This document shows positions 52,285-59,514 of a stretch of DNA of 64,000 nt, in pieces. A program made the position numbers and the translations under genes. Location: NCBI RefSeq assembly GCF_022919075.1, contig NZ_CP095078.1:5084001-5148000 (forward strand). Direction: 5' to 3'. The notes under the pieces were generated by a model that did no database searches, was not told where the DNA came from, and was given only the letters and a program-made list of their open reading frames with translations. Within the stretch, counting starts at the first letter, position 1. Each line of letters opens with the position of its first letter. The DNA is from Nocardioides sp. W7. Lineage in GTDB: Bacteria; Actinomycetota; Actinomycetes; Propionibacteriales; Nocardioidaceae.

Positions 52285-53226
52285 ATGGATCCGCTCCACA
52301 TCATCGCCGGCAGCCAGGGCTTCTTCACCCGCCAGCACGCGCTCCGTGCGGGGTTCGACGACCGTGAGATCGCGGCTCAAGTACGCCAGCGACAATGGAC
52401 CCGCTTCCGACGCGGCTACTACGCGATCACCCCCATTTGGGACTCCCTAGACCCTCGCGAGCGCCACCTGGTCCGCGCTCGCGCCGTCCTCGACTCCCTC
52501 GGCGCGGCTGTCGCGCTCAGCCACGTCTCCGCCGTGCTCGCGCACGGCGTCGTCGACTGGGGTCTCGACCTCGATCGCGTCCACGTGACCCGACTGGACG
52601 GCGGAGCGGGCCGGGTCGAGGGTGACGTCGTCCACCACGAAGGAGTCTGCATCGACGGCGACGTCGTCGAGGTCGACGGGCTCCTGGTCGTCCGGCCGGA
52701 GCGCTGTGTGCTGGAGGCAGGATCGATGGCGACCCCGGAGGTCGCCCTCGCTCTCTTCGACGATGCCCTGCGCCTGGGTCTCTTCGACCACGAGACGCTG
52801 ATCGAGTGCCACCAACTCCTTCAGTTCTGGCCCCGGATGCGACGCCTCCACGTGCCCGTTCACATGGCCGACGGCCGCTCCGGCTCGGTGGGGGAATCGC
52901 GTGGCCGTTGGTTCTTCCGCGCCGAGGGCGTGCCGGCTCCCGCGCTTCAGTTCGAGGTGGTCGACGAGACGGGCAGCCTCATCGCGACCTGCGACTGGGG
53001 ATGGCCCGGCCACGGACTGCTCGGCGAGTTCGACGGTCGCCTCAAGTACGGCCGCCTGCTGGCTCCGGGTCAGGAGCCGGGCGACGTGGTCTTCGCCGAG
53101 AAGCGGCGCGAGGACCTGGTGCGCGAGATCACCGGATTCCGCATGATCCGGATCGTCTGGAGCGACTACGACCGGCCCCGGTTGCTCGGGAAGCGGGTTA
53201 TCAGCGCACTCCGGCTCGCCGGCTGA
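52285..53226 (+). CDS. AbiEi-like HTH protein with PD-(D/E)XK-type C-terminal domain
   Basis: A 313-residue protein. Residues 1-50 (GSQGFFTRQHALRAGFDDREI, VRQRQWTRFRRGYYAI) form the N-terminal winged-helix of type IV AbiEi antitoxins. The C-terminal ~110 residues look like a VSR/DUF559-type nuclease: a strand with Gln (PALQFEVVDETG), CDWGWPGHGLLGEFDGRLKYGR (D...E-x-D-G-x3-K) and FAEKRREDLVREITGFRMIRIVW. No toxin gene (AbiEii) is adjacent. The gene stands alone between strong hairpins. ATG at 52285 is used; upstream codons to 52120 run through the repeat and are rejected. Confidence 0.82.
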   Translation: MDPLHIIAGSQGFFTRQHALRAGFDDREIAAQVRQRQWTRFRRGYYAITPIWDSLDPRERHLVRARAVLDSLGAAVALSHVSAVLAHGVVDWGLDLDRVHVTRLDGGAGRVEGDVVHHEGVCIDGDVVEVDGLLVVRPERCVLEAGSMATPEVALALFDDALRLGLFDHETLIECHQLLQFWPRMRRLHVPVHMADGRSGSVGESRGRWFFRAEGVPAPALQFEVVDETGSLIATCDWGWPGHGLLGEFDGRLKYGRLLAPGQEPGDVVFAEKRREDLVREITGFRMIRIVWSDYDRPRLLGKRVISALRLAG

Positions 53227-53261
53227 GCTGCTGAGCGGCGACCCGTCGCACTGTCACACCC

Positions 53262-53361
53262 GTCGCAGGTTCATCACGGTATGCAGGTCGGTTCGCACCT
53301 CCCATGGCGGGTACGCCGTGGAAACCGCAGGCTCGTCTGCATACCGTGATGAGCCGGCAAC
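53262..53361. repeat. Hairpin element, right copy, downstream of AbiEi gene
   Basis: A direct repeat of the element at 52064: arms CATCACGGTATGCAG (53272-53286) and complement (53337-53351), with the inner hairpin TCCCATGGCG-GGTA-CGCCGTGGAA. Compared with the left copy, one inner T-A pair has become C-G (52110/52117 versus 53308/53315), which keeps the pairing. The outermost right flank is less conserved. It starts 36 nt after the AbiEi-type stop. Confidence 0.88.
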
Positions 53362-53393
53362 CCGCCCGCCCGCAAACCCATCGAGCGACCCGC

Positions 53394-54494
53394 TCAGGTC
53401 AGGTCGGAGCGCCCACTCTCCTTGAGCGCGGCCACGATCTGCTTGACCTCCTGGGCGCGAGCGCGCGTGGTGACGAGCAGCGCGTCGGGGGTGTCCACGA
53501 CGACGATGTCGTCGAGACCCACCACCGCGATGGTGCGACCGCTGCGCGGGATGACCAGCCCGGTGGAGTCCAGGGCGTGCACCAGGGCGTCGTCGCCGAG
53601 GACGGCGGTGTCGACGGAGGCGTCCGCGAGGAGGGTCGCCAGCGAGTCGAAGTCGCCGATGTCGTCCCAGCCGAAGGACGCCGGGACGGTCACCACCCGG
53701 CCGGAGGCGGCGGCAGGCTCGGCGACGGCGTGGTCGAGCGCGATCTTCGGCAGCCGGGGCCAGGCCTCCTCGAGCAGGGTGGGGTCGGCGGCGATCGCCC
53801 GCAGCTCGGCGGCGAAGGCCGGGTCGCCCTCGGCCAGCAGGTCCAGGAGCACCGTCGGCCGGACCACGAACATGCCGGCGTTCCAGCGGTAGCGGCCGGA
53901 GGCGAGGTAGCCCTCGGCGGTGTCGCGGGCGGGCTTCTCCACGAACTCGACGACCCGGTAGGCGCCGTCGTGGCCGGCGAGGTCCTCGCCGAGGTGGATG
54001 TAGCCGAACGCGGACGACGGGAAGGTCGGCTCGATCCCGAGGGTGACCAGCCAGCCGTCGCGCGCGGCGGCCGCCGCGGTGGCGACCGCGGCACCGAACG
54101 CCGCCTGGTCGGCGATCACGTGGTCCGCGGCGAAGGAGCCCATCACCGAGTCCGGGTCGCTGCGCTCGAGCAGCGCCGCGGCCAGGCCGATCGCGGCCAT
54201 CGAGTCGCGCGGCGAGGGCTCGCCGAGGATCGAGGCGGACTTCAGCAGGTCGAGCTGGTCGACCACGGCCTCGCGGTGCGCGGCACCGGTGACCACCAGG
54301 AACCGGTCACCGACCAGGGGCGCCAGCCGGTCGTACGTCTCCTGCAGCAGGGAGCGACCGCTGCCGGTGAGGTCGCGCAGGAACTTCGGCGAGGAGGACC
54401 GCGAGAGCGGCCAGAGCCGGGTGCCGGCGCCGCCCGCGGGGATCACCGCCCAGAACCCGTCGATCTCGGACAGCATGTCTCCCCCGGTCGTCAT
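53394..54494 (-). CDS. manC: Mannose-1-phosphate guanylyltransferase
   Basis: A 366-residue nucleotidyltransferase producing GDP-mannose from mannose-1-P and GTP. Signatures: FWAVIPAGGAGTRLWPLSRSSSPKFL (~12-37, the GTP loop with GxGxRLxPLS), PSPRDSMAAIGLAAALL, GSFAADHVI, FGYIHLG, FVEKPARDTAEGYL and WNAGMFVVRP, then FGWDDIGDFDSLATLL. There is no C-terminal isomerase domain. It receives substrate from ManB (41999). ATG at 54494 lies seven nt after TAGGCT (leaderless). The neighbour TIGR03089 is divergent, as at M. tuberculosis Rv3264c-Rv3268. Confidence 0.95.
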   Translation of the reverse strand: MTTGGDMLSEIDGFWAVIPAGGAGTRLWPLSRSSSPKFLRDLTGSGRSLLQETYDRLAPLVGDRFLVVTGAAHREAVVDQLDLLKSASILGEPSPRDSMAAIGLAAALLERSDPDSVMGSFAADHVIADQAAFGAAVATAAAAARDGWLVTLGIEPTFPSSAFGYIHLGEDLAGHDGAYRVVEFVEKPARDTAEGYLASGRYRWNAGMFVVRPTVLLDLLAEGDPAFAAELRAIAADPTLLEEAWPRLPKIALDHAVAEPAAASGRVVTVPASFGWDDIGDFDSLATLLADASVDTAVLGDDALVHALDSTGLVIPRSGRTIAVVGLDDIVVVDTPDALLVTTRARAQEVKQIVAALKESGRSDLT

Positions 54495-54501
54495 GGCGAG
54501 G

Positions 54502-54507
54502 AGCCTA
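54502..54507 (-). promoter_or_regulatory. -10 box for leaderless manC
   Basis: TAGGCT on the minus strand ends seven nt before the manC ATG at 54494. Confidence 0.65.
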
Positions 54508-54533
54508 GGGGGTCCCCGACGTACGCCGGTGCC

Positions 54534-54539
54534 TAGTCT
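54534..54539 (+). promoter_or_regulatory. -10 box for leaderless TIGR03089 gene
   Basis: TAGTCT ends seven nt before the GTG at 54547. It lies 26 nt from the divergent manC -10. Confidence 0.65.
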
Positions 54540-54546
54540 GGCCGAT

Positions 54547-55284
54547 GTGACGACCTTCTCCCAGCTGCTCGCGAACCAGCTCCGCCGCGAACCCGGCCGC
54601 CCCCTGGTGACCTTCTACGACCACAGCACCGACGAACGCGTGGAGCTGTCGGTGACGACGTACGCCAACTGGGTCGCGAAGGTCGCCTCACTGCTCGTGG
54701 AGGAGCACGACCTGGAGCGCGGCGCACGGCTGCGCGTCGACCTGCCGCCGCACTGGCTGGGGCCGGTGTTCCTCGGCGCCGCGTGGACCGCCGGCCTGGT
54801 CGTCACCGACGAGGAGACCCCGGACGCCGTGGTCTGCGGCCCGGACACCCTGGCGCGCTGGACGCCGCACGCGGCCGAGCTGCCGGTCCTGGCCTGCTCG
54901 CTGCTGCCGCTCGGGGTCCGGTTCCGCGAGCCGCTGCCGGCCGGCGTCCACGACGTCGGGATCGACGTCTGGTCGCAGCCGGACTCGTTCATCCCGTGGG
55001 ACCCCGCGACCGGCGACGACGCCGCACTCTCCTGGGCGGGCCGCACCACCACCCAGGCGGAGCTGTGGGCGGCAGCCGCCGCCGGGAGTCACCTCACCGA
55101 CGGCGGCCGCCTCCTGTCGGAGGCGAACCCGGCTTCCCCACCGGGGATCGCCTCCTTCACGGAGCCGCTCGCGAGGAGCGGCTCTCTGGTCCTGGTCGCG
55201 CACGCCGCGCCGGAGCGGCTCGAGACGACGTACGCCGCCGAGCGCGCCACGGCACGCTTCCCACGCACTGTCGACCAGGACTGA
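54547..55284 (+). CDS. TIGR03089 family protein (AMP-binding-like)
   Basis: A 245-residue actinobacterial TIGR03089 protein. It resembles the N-terminal subdomain of AMP-forming acyl-CoA ligases (FSQLLANQLRREPGRPLVTFYDHSTDERVELSVTTYANWVAKVASLL, then LPPHWLGPVFLGAAWTAGLVV) but lacks the ATP-binding P-loop and the C-terminal lid. It is therefore probably not a ligase; a binding or scaffold role is possible. It is conserved beside manC and rhamnose genes in related genomes. The GTG is leaderless. Confidence 0.87.
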   Translation: MTTFSQLLANQLRREPGRPLVTFYDHSTDERVELSVTTYANWVAKVASLLVEEHDLERGARLRVDLPPHWLGPVFLGAAWTAGLVVTDEETPDAVVCGPDTLARWTPHAAELPVLACSLLPLGVRFREPLPAGVHDVGIDVWSQPDSFIPWDPATGDDAALSWAGRTTTQAELWAAAAAGSHLTDGGRLLSEANPASPPGIASFTEPLARSGSLVLVAHAAPERLETTYAAERATARFPRTVDQD

Positions 55285-55301
55285 TCAGGGAAGGAACGGG
55301 C

Positions 55302-57485
55302 TCAGCCCGCCAGGTCGAAGGCCTTGGCCCCCGCCCCGATCCGGATCGGGGCGCCGACCCCCGCCGTCGAGCCCGGCAGCAGGTAGAGCCGGCCGGACGT
55401 CCTCGCCCGGACCACCACGTCGGCGTGCCCGGTGAGCTCGACGTCGGAGATGCCGATGATCCAGTCGTACGGCCCGAGCTTGACGCCGGGGACAACCCGT
55501 TCGAAGGTCAGGCCACCGGGGCCGTTGCCGGCGTAGGAGATCAGCTTCCCGCCCCGCCGGATCAGGGTGTCCGGTGACCCGTCCGCGTCCCACTTGCCGA
55601 TGCCGACCTGGGACCTCGCGGAGATGGCCTTGCGGGCGACGTAGCTGGCGCCGAGCGCCGCCGAACCCCGGCCGGGCCAGAGCTTCATCGTGCTGCCGCT
55701 CTGACCCATCAGGTCCGGGAAGCCGTCGCCGGTCATGTCGCCGACCGCGGCCAGGAGCTTGACGCCCCTGAACCCGCTCCCGATCCGCACGGCGCCGGGG
55801 AACCTGCCCTTGCCGTCGCCGAACAGTGCGACGAGCACTCCGGACTTGCGGCGCATGATCACGTCGCCGAAGCCGTCGCGGTTCCAGTCACCGGCGTTCA
55901 GGAGCGTGTCGGCGCGACCGACCCGACGGCCGGCGGCCCTCGGCTTCCCCATCTTCAGCTTGCCTGCGTTGAGGCTGATCGGCCAGACCATCAGCTGCTT
56001 GTCCGAGGCCCGGCGTACGACGAGGTCCGGCTGCGCCGTACGGGCGAGGTTGGACTCGAGCTCGCGCCCGCTCCAGCCCTGCTGGGCCGCCGCGGCCAGC
56101 GCCCGGATCTGCGGGATCTGGGCGTAGAGGTACTTGCCCGGGCAGGCCGTGGAGCCCGCGTCGCGGTGCCCGCTGATCGCCTGGAAGACCTTCGGCCCGA
56201 CCTGCTGGCTGGTCGAGGCCGCCGAGACGCCGTGCAGCGAGAGCTTCCACGCGAACAGGGCGCCGTAGGCCTGCACCATCGCCGCCGTCGGCTGCACGAC
56301 GTCGAAGTTGCCGATGGCCGACATCGCGAACGAGTAGTCGTTGTAGCCCAGGGTGTGCGCGCCGACCACCGGACGGTCGACGCCACCGGCGCGGCCCTCC
56401 CAGATCCGGCCGAACCGGTCGACGAGATAGTTGTAGCCGACGTCGCTCCAGCCCCGGGACTTGGTGTGGTAGGCGTAGATGCTGCGCAGGATGCCCGGGA
56501 CCTCGGCCCTGCTGTAGTCGTTCGCGTTCACCGTGTGGTGGACGTAGCCGGCGTGCACCTCGTAGTAGCGCAGCGAGCTCTTGTCGCGCAGCCGCTCGTC
56601 GGCGCCCCACTGGGCCCGCGAGTAGATGGTCGGGCTCGGTGTGAAGCTCGCCGCCTGCAGCTGCAGCCCGGTCTCGACCCCCTCCTCGAGAACGTCCTCG
56701 GCACCGGCGGCGGGGGCCGCCGGAACCTCGGGGGCCGGCACGGCGGTCGGCGCCGGGACCGGCGCAGCGGCAGCGGACGGGGCGCTGGGGAGCTCGGCGG
56801 TGTCGATCGCCGCCTTCTCCAGCTCCTCGCCGGAGGCGACGCCCGGGTCGACGACGGCGAGCTTCATGTCGGCGGGCAGCGTCCCGGTCTCGGACGTGAC
56901 CTGGACCTGGACCTGGTCGACGTCGCCGACGATCAGCTCGTCGGTGCCGGGACGAGCCCGAGCGGCCTCCGCGCTGTCCGGGTCGGGCGCGTGCTCGTCG
57001 TGGTAGGTCAGCGGCTTCCACTCCGACCACGCGCCGGCTTCGAGCGTCCGGACCTCGAGGCTGATCTCGTCGTCGGGGACCTGCTCGTCGTGCGCCCAGG
57101 TGACGCCGACGGTGCCGTAGCCCGTGACCTCCTGCGGGGTGCTGACGAGCGCTGCCCGGCCGGCGCCGGCGGCGCGCTCACGGGCCTGCAGCGCCGGGGC
57201 CTCGACGGCCTTGGCGCGAGCGGACACCGTCGCCTCGGGAGCGGTCAACGGGACCTCCTCGACACTCGCCTCGACCGGCGCGGTCGGCACGAGGGAGGCC
57301 TGGGCGGACGCGGCGGTGTACGCCGCCAGGGCGCCCGTCGACGACCCGGAGGAGCTCCCCGCGGGGTCGGTGTGGATCACGTCGAGCGTGACGACGCTGG
57401 CGGCGGGGGTCAGTACTGCGAGGACGACACCGAGCGCCAGCAGCTGCTGGCAGGCGGTGACGAAACGGGTCTTGGAAGCAGGCAT
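55302..57485 (-). CDS. Secreted N-acetylmuramoyl-L-alanine amidase with FG-GAP repeats
   Basis: A 727-residue exported protein. The signal peptide covers ~1-33 (FVTACQQLLALGVVLAVLTPAASV). A long Ala/Val/Pro-rich region follows with a beta domain (VGVTWAHDEQVPDDEISLEVRT). The PGRP/amidase-2 domain (~290-480) has zinc ligands in AGYVHHTVNAND (~328) and ISGHRDAGSTACPGKYL (~457), plus RFGRIWEGRAGGVDRPVVGAHTLGYND. The last ~220 residues hold FG-GAP/VCBS propeller repeats (GDWNRDGFGDVIMRR, GDMTGDGFPDLMG, GKWDADGSPDTLIRR). It cleaves the peptide from peptidoglycan; the propeller may bind glycan. AAGGA ten nt upstream is the ribosome-binding site. Confidence 0.92.
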   Translation of the reverse strand: MPASKTRFVTACQQLLALGVVLAVLTPAASVVTLDVIHTDPAGSSSGSSTGALAAYTAASAQASLVPTAPVEASVEEVPLTAPEATVSARAKAVEAPALQARERAAGAGRAALVSTPQEVTGYGTVGVTWAHDEQVPDDEISLEVRTLEAGAWSEWKPLTYHDEHAPDPDSAEAARARPGTDELIVGDVDQVQVQVTSETGTLPADMKLAVVDPGVASGEELEKAAIDTAELPSAPSAAAAPVPAPTAVPAPEVPAAPAAGAEDVLEEGVETGLQLQAASFTPSPTIYSRAQWGADERLRDKSSLRYYEVHAGYVHHTVNANDYSRAEVPGILRSIYAYHTKSRGWSDVGYNYLVDRFGRIWEGRAGGVDRPVVGAHTLGYNDYSFAMSAIGNFDVVQPTAAMVQAYGALFAWKLSLHGVSAASTSQQVGPKVFQAISGHRDAGSTACPGKYLYAQIPQIRALAAAAQQGWSGRELESNLARTAQPDLVVRRASDKQLMVWPISLNAGKLKMGKPRAAGRRVGRADTLLNAGDWNRDGFGDVIMRRKSGVLVALFGDGKGRFPGAVRIGSGFRGVKLLAAVGDMTGDGFPDLMGQSGSTMKLWPGRGSAALGASYVARKAISARSQVGIGKWDADGSPDTLIRRGGKLISYAGNGPGGLTFERVVPGVKLGPYDWIIGISDVELTGHADVVVRARTSGRLYLLPGSTAGVGAPIRIGAGAKAFDLAG

Positions 57486-57650
57486 GCGGGGGTCCTTCTA
57501 GTGCGCGGGGAAGTTCACACGTGACGCAACTTTCACATGAGTAACAGGCCCGGGGAAGAAGGACTGAGTAACTACAATCGTGTAATTTCCAGTCGACACG
57601 CCGACGTTTCCGAGATTTGTCAAGCCGATGCCTGGTCCGGACGCGCGAAA

Positions 57651-57690
57651 AACGCCGATCCGGCACGCTGTTGCGTGCCGAACCGGCGTT
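57651..57690 (-). terminator. Terminator of the galactan export operon
   Basis: An 18-bp stem (57651-57668 with 57673-57690) around a 4-nt loop. Its two mismatches become G-U pairs in minus-strand RNA, and a TTTTT run follows on that strand. It lies ~146 nt beyond the Wzt stop. Confidence 0.8.
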
Positions 57691-57721
57691 CTCGTGGTGA
57701 ACGTCTTGCGAGAGGTGGGTG

Positions 57722-57777
57722 GGGTCTCGATACGCCCCGTCGCGACCTCCTTCGTCGGTCGCGGGGGCTACTCGACC
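57722..57777. repeat. GGGTCTCGA-type intergenic repeat, site 3
   Basis: It runs from GGGTCTCGATACG (57722) to GCTACTCGACC (57777). The middle forms a CCCCGTCGCGACC / GGTCGCGGGGG stem. It lies between the Wzt stop and its terminator hairpin. Confidence 0.65.
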
Positions 57778-57835
57778 TGGCGCTGCTTCCTCGTCCTCGC
57801 AGGCTCGGACGAGGCGCGCACAGGACGAGGCGCGC

Positions 57836-58621
57836 TCAGATGTCTGAGGCGAGCTCCTCGTCGACCTGCTCCTCGGTGTCGGGCTCCTCGCCGGCGTCGT
57901 CGTAGTGGAGGTACCGGATCCCCTCGGCGACGTCGCCGTCGAACCCGACGCGACCCTTCTCCAGCACGATGACCCGGTCGCACATCTTGCGGACCGAGCC
58001 GGCGGAGTGCGAGACGTAGAACATCGTGATCCCGCTCTCGCGGATCTCCTGCATCCGCTTCATGCACTTGCGCTTGAAGGGCCGGTCCCCCACCGCGAGC
58101 ACCTCGTCGGCCACGAAGATGTCGCAGTCGACGTGCACGGCCACCGAGAACCCGAGCCGGGCGAACATGCCGGAGGAGTAGTTGCCGACCGGGGTGTCCA
58201 GGAACCGGCCGACGTCGGCGAAGGCCGCGATGTCGTCGAACTTGGCTTCGGTCTCCTGCTGGCTCATGCCGAGCATGGCGGCGTTCATGTAGATGTTCTC
58301 GCGCCCGGTGAGCTGCTGGTGGAAGCCGGCACCGGTGGCGATCAGGCCCGAGATCCGCCCGCGCGTCAGCACCTGACCCTCGTCGGGCTTCATCACGCCA
58401 CAGATCAGCTTCAGCAGGGTGCTCTTGCCCGAGCCGTTGAGCCCCATCAGCCCGATCGACTGGCCCTGCGGGACCTCGAAGGAGACGTTCGACAGCGCCG
58501 CGAAGGTGTCGCTCGTCTGCTGGCCGTGCATCCGAGCCATGATCTTCTTCTTCAGCGTGCGCTGGTACTGCAGCGAGAACTGCTTCGAGACGTCGTCGAC
58601 GACGATCGAGGTCACGCTCAC
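57836..58621 (-). CDS. Polysaccharide ABC transporter ATP-binding protein (Wzt-like)
   Basis: A 261-residue ABC ATPase of the Wzt/TagH/RfbE type. Walker A is GLNGSGKSTLLKLICG (~53-68), and the unusual Q-loop region is GLIATGAGFHQQLTGRENI (~86). The signature motif NYSSGMFARLGFSVAVHV replaces the canonical LSGGQ, as in Wzt and TagH. Walker B is CDIFVADEVLAVGD, with the switch His in FYVSHSAG. It energises export of a lipid-linked polysaccharide, here probably galactan. The GTG overlaps the permease stop (GTGA). The protein ends with an acidic tail and lacks the glycan-binding C-terminal domain of some Wzt proteins. Confidence 0.9.
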   Translation of the reverse strand: MSVTSIVVDDVSKQFSLQYQRTLKKKIMARMHGQQTSDTFAALSNVSFEVPQGQSIGLMGLNGSGKSTLLKLICGVMKPDEGQVLTRGRISGLIATGAGFHQQLTGRENIYMNAAMLGMSQQETEAKFDDIAAFADVGRFLDTPVGNYSSGMFARLGFSVAVHVDCDIFVADEVLAVGDRPFKRKCMKRMQEIRESGITMFYVSHSAGSVRKMCDRVIVLEKGRVGFDGDVAEGIRYLHYDDAGEEPDTEEQVDEELASDI

Positions 58622-59514
58622 GTCATCATCTCCGGGACCTTGCTCTCGTACCGCGTGAAGACCCACTGCGCGACGACGAGGAGGACGAGCCCGATCGCCA
58701 GCATGATCAGGCCCCGCGACCACAGGTCGTCGGGGAAGGACTCGGCGTACGTCGTCTGGTCGGTCGTGGTGTACCAGAAGCCTCGCTGCATCAGCAGCAC
58801 CGCCTCGGTGGCCGGGTTCATCATGTAGATCGTGTGCCCGATGCCGCCGCCGAACTTGGCCTCGATCATCGAGTAGGGGTACATCATCGGCACCGTGAAC
58901 GGCAGCATGTTGATGAAGGTCTGCACGATCCGCCCGAAGTCGCGCAGCAGCACGTTGAACACCGAGAACATCAGCCCCATCGCCGTGCCGAACAGCATCA
59001 CGATCGCGAACCCCAGCAGGGCGGCCGCGAAGCCCACCAGATCGGGGTCCCAGCCTGCGATCACGCAGGCGCCGCTGAGGATCACCAGCTGCGGGAGCGT
59101 GTGGTAGAGCGAGACCAGCATCGAGGCGAACGGGAAGAGCTCTCGGGGCATCGCCATCTTCTGCACGACGCCCTTGTTCTTCAACAAGGAGCTGGTCCCC
59201 GAGGTGATGGACTCGGTGAAGTAGTGCACCAGGACCATCCCGGCGAACAGGTGGATGGCGAAGTTCTCGACCCCCATGCCGCGACCCAACACGAGGCCGA
59301 AGACGAAGTAGAACGTCAGGAATCGGACCGCGGGGTTGATGTAGGACCAGGCCAGGCCGAAGAACGACCGGGCGTAGCGCGCCTGGATCTCCCGGCGCAC
59401 CATCAACCGCAGCAGGTACCGGCGCCGGAAGACCTCCAGCAGGCCGCTCGTGGTCCCCGGCGGTGCGAGCGGGATGTGCTCGAGGTGGTGGCGCTGGGCG
59501 ACGGTCTCAGTCAT
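58618..59514 (-). CDS. Polysaccharide ABC transporter permease (Wzm-like)
   Basis: A 298-residue ABC-2-type permease. An N-terminal amphipathic part (TSGLLEVFRRRYLLRLMVRREIQARYARSFFGLAWSYINPAVRFLTFYFVF) is typical of Wzm/TagG. Six TM segments follow, including LFAGMVLVHYFTESITSGTSSLLKNKGVVQKM (conserved loop) and FINMLPFTVPMMYPYSMI. It pairs with the adjacent ATPase. ATG at 59514 gives an 8-nt overlap with the glfT2 stop. The order glfT2-wzm-wzt within one operon indicates the exported substrate is a galactofuranose polymer (inference). Confidence 0.9.
   Translation of the reverse strand: MTETVAQRHHLEHIPLAPPGTTSGLLEVFRRRYLLRLMVRREIQARYARSFFGLAWSYINPAVRFLTFYFVFGLVLGRGMGVENFAIHLFAGMVLVHYFTESITSGTSSLLKNKGVVQKMAMPRELFPFASMLVSLYHTLPQLVILSGACVIAGWDPDLVGFAAALLGFAIVMLFGTAMGLMFSVFNVLLRDFGRIVQTFINMLPFTVPMMYPYSMIEAKFGGGIGHTIYMMNPATEAVLLMQRGFWYTTTDQTTYAESFPDDLWSRGLIMLAIGLVLLVVAQWVFTRYESKVPEMMT

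Larger units (their letters stand above)
57486..57835. promoter_or_regulatory. Intergenic region with amidase promoter, terminator and repeat
   Basis: A 350-nt region without genes, A/T-richer than the rest near 57530-57620. Two TGAGTAAC repeats (57538-57545 and 57565-57572) lie in the probable amidase promoter, along with a TTCACACGTGA / TTCACATGA pair (57514-57524, 57532-57540). The rest holds the Wzt-operon terminator (57651-57690) and a GGGTCTCGA-type repeat (57722-57777). No promoter hexamers are assigned with confidence. Confidence 0.5.

Noticed and set aside
52285..53226. Complete type IV toxin-antitoxin pair
   Set aside because: Only the AbiEi-type protein is present; the neighbours are DUF3105 and manC, and no AbiEii nucleotidyltransferase is seen.
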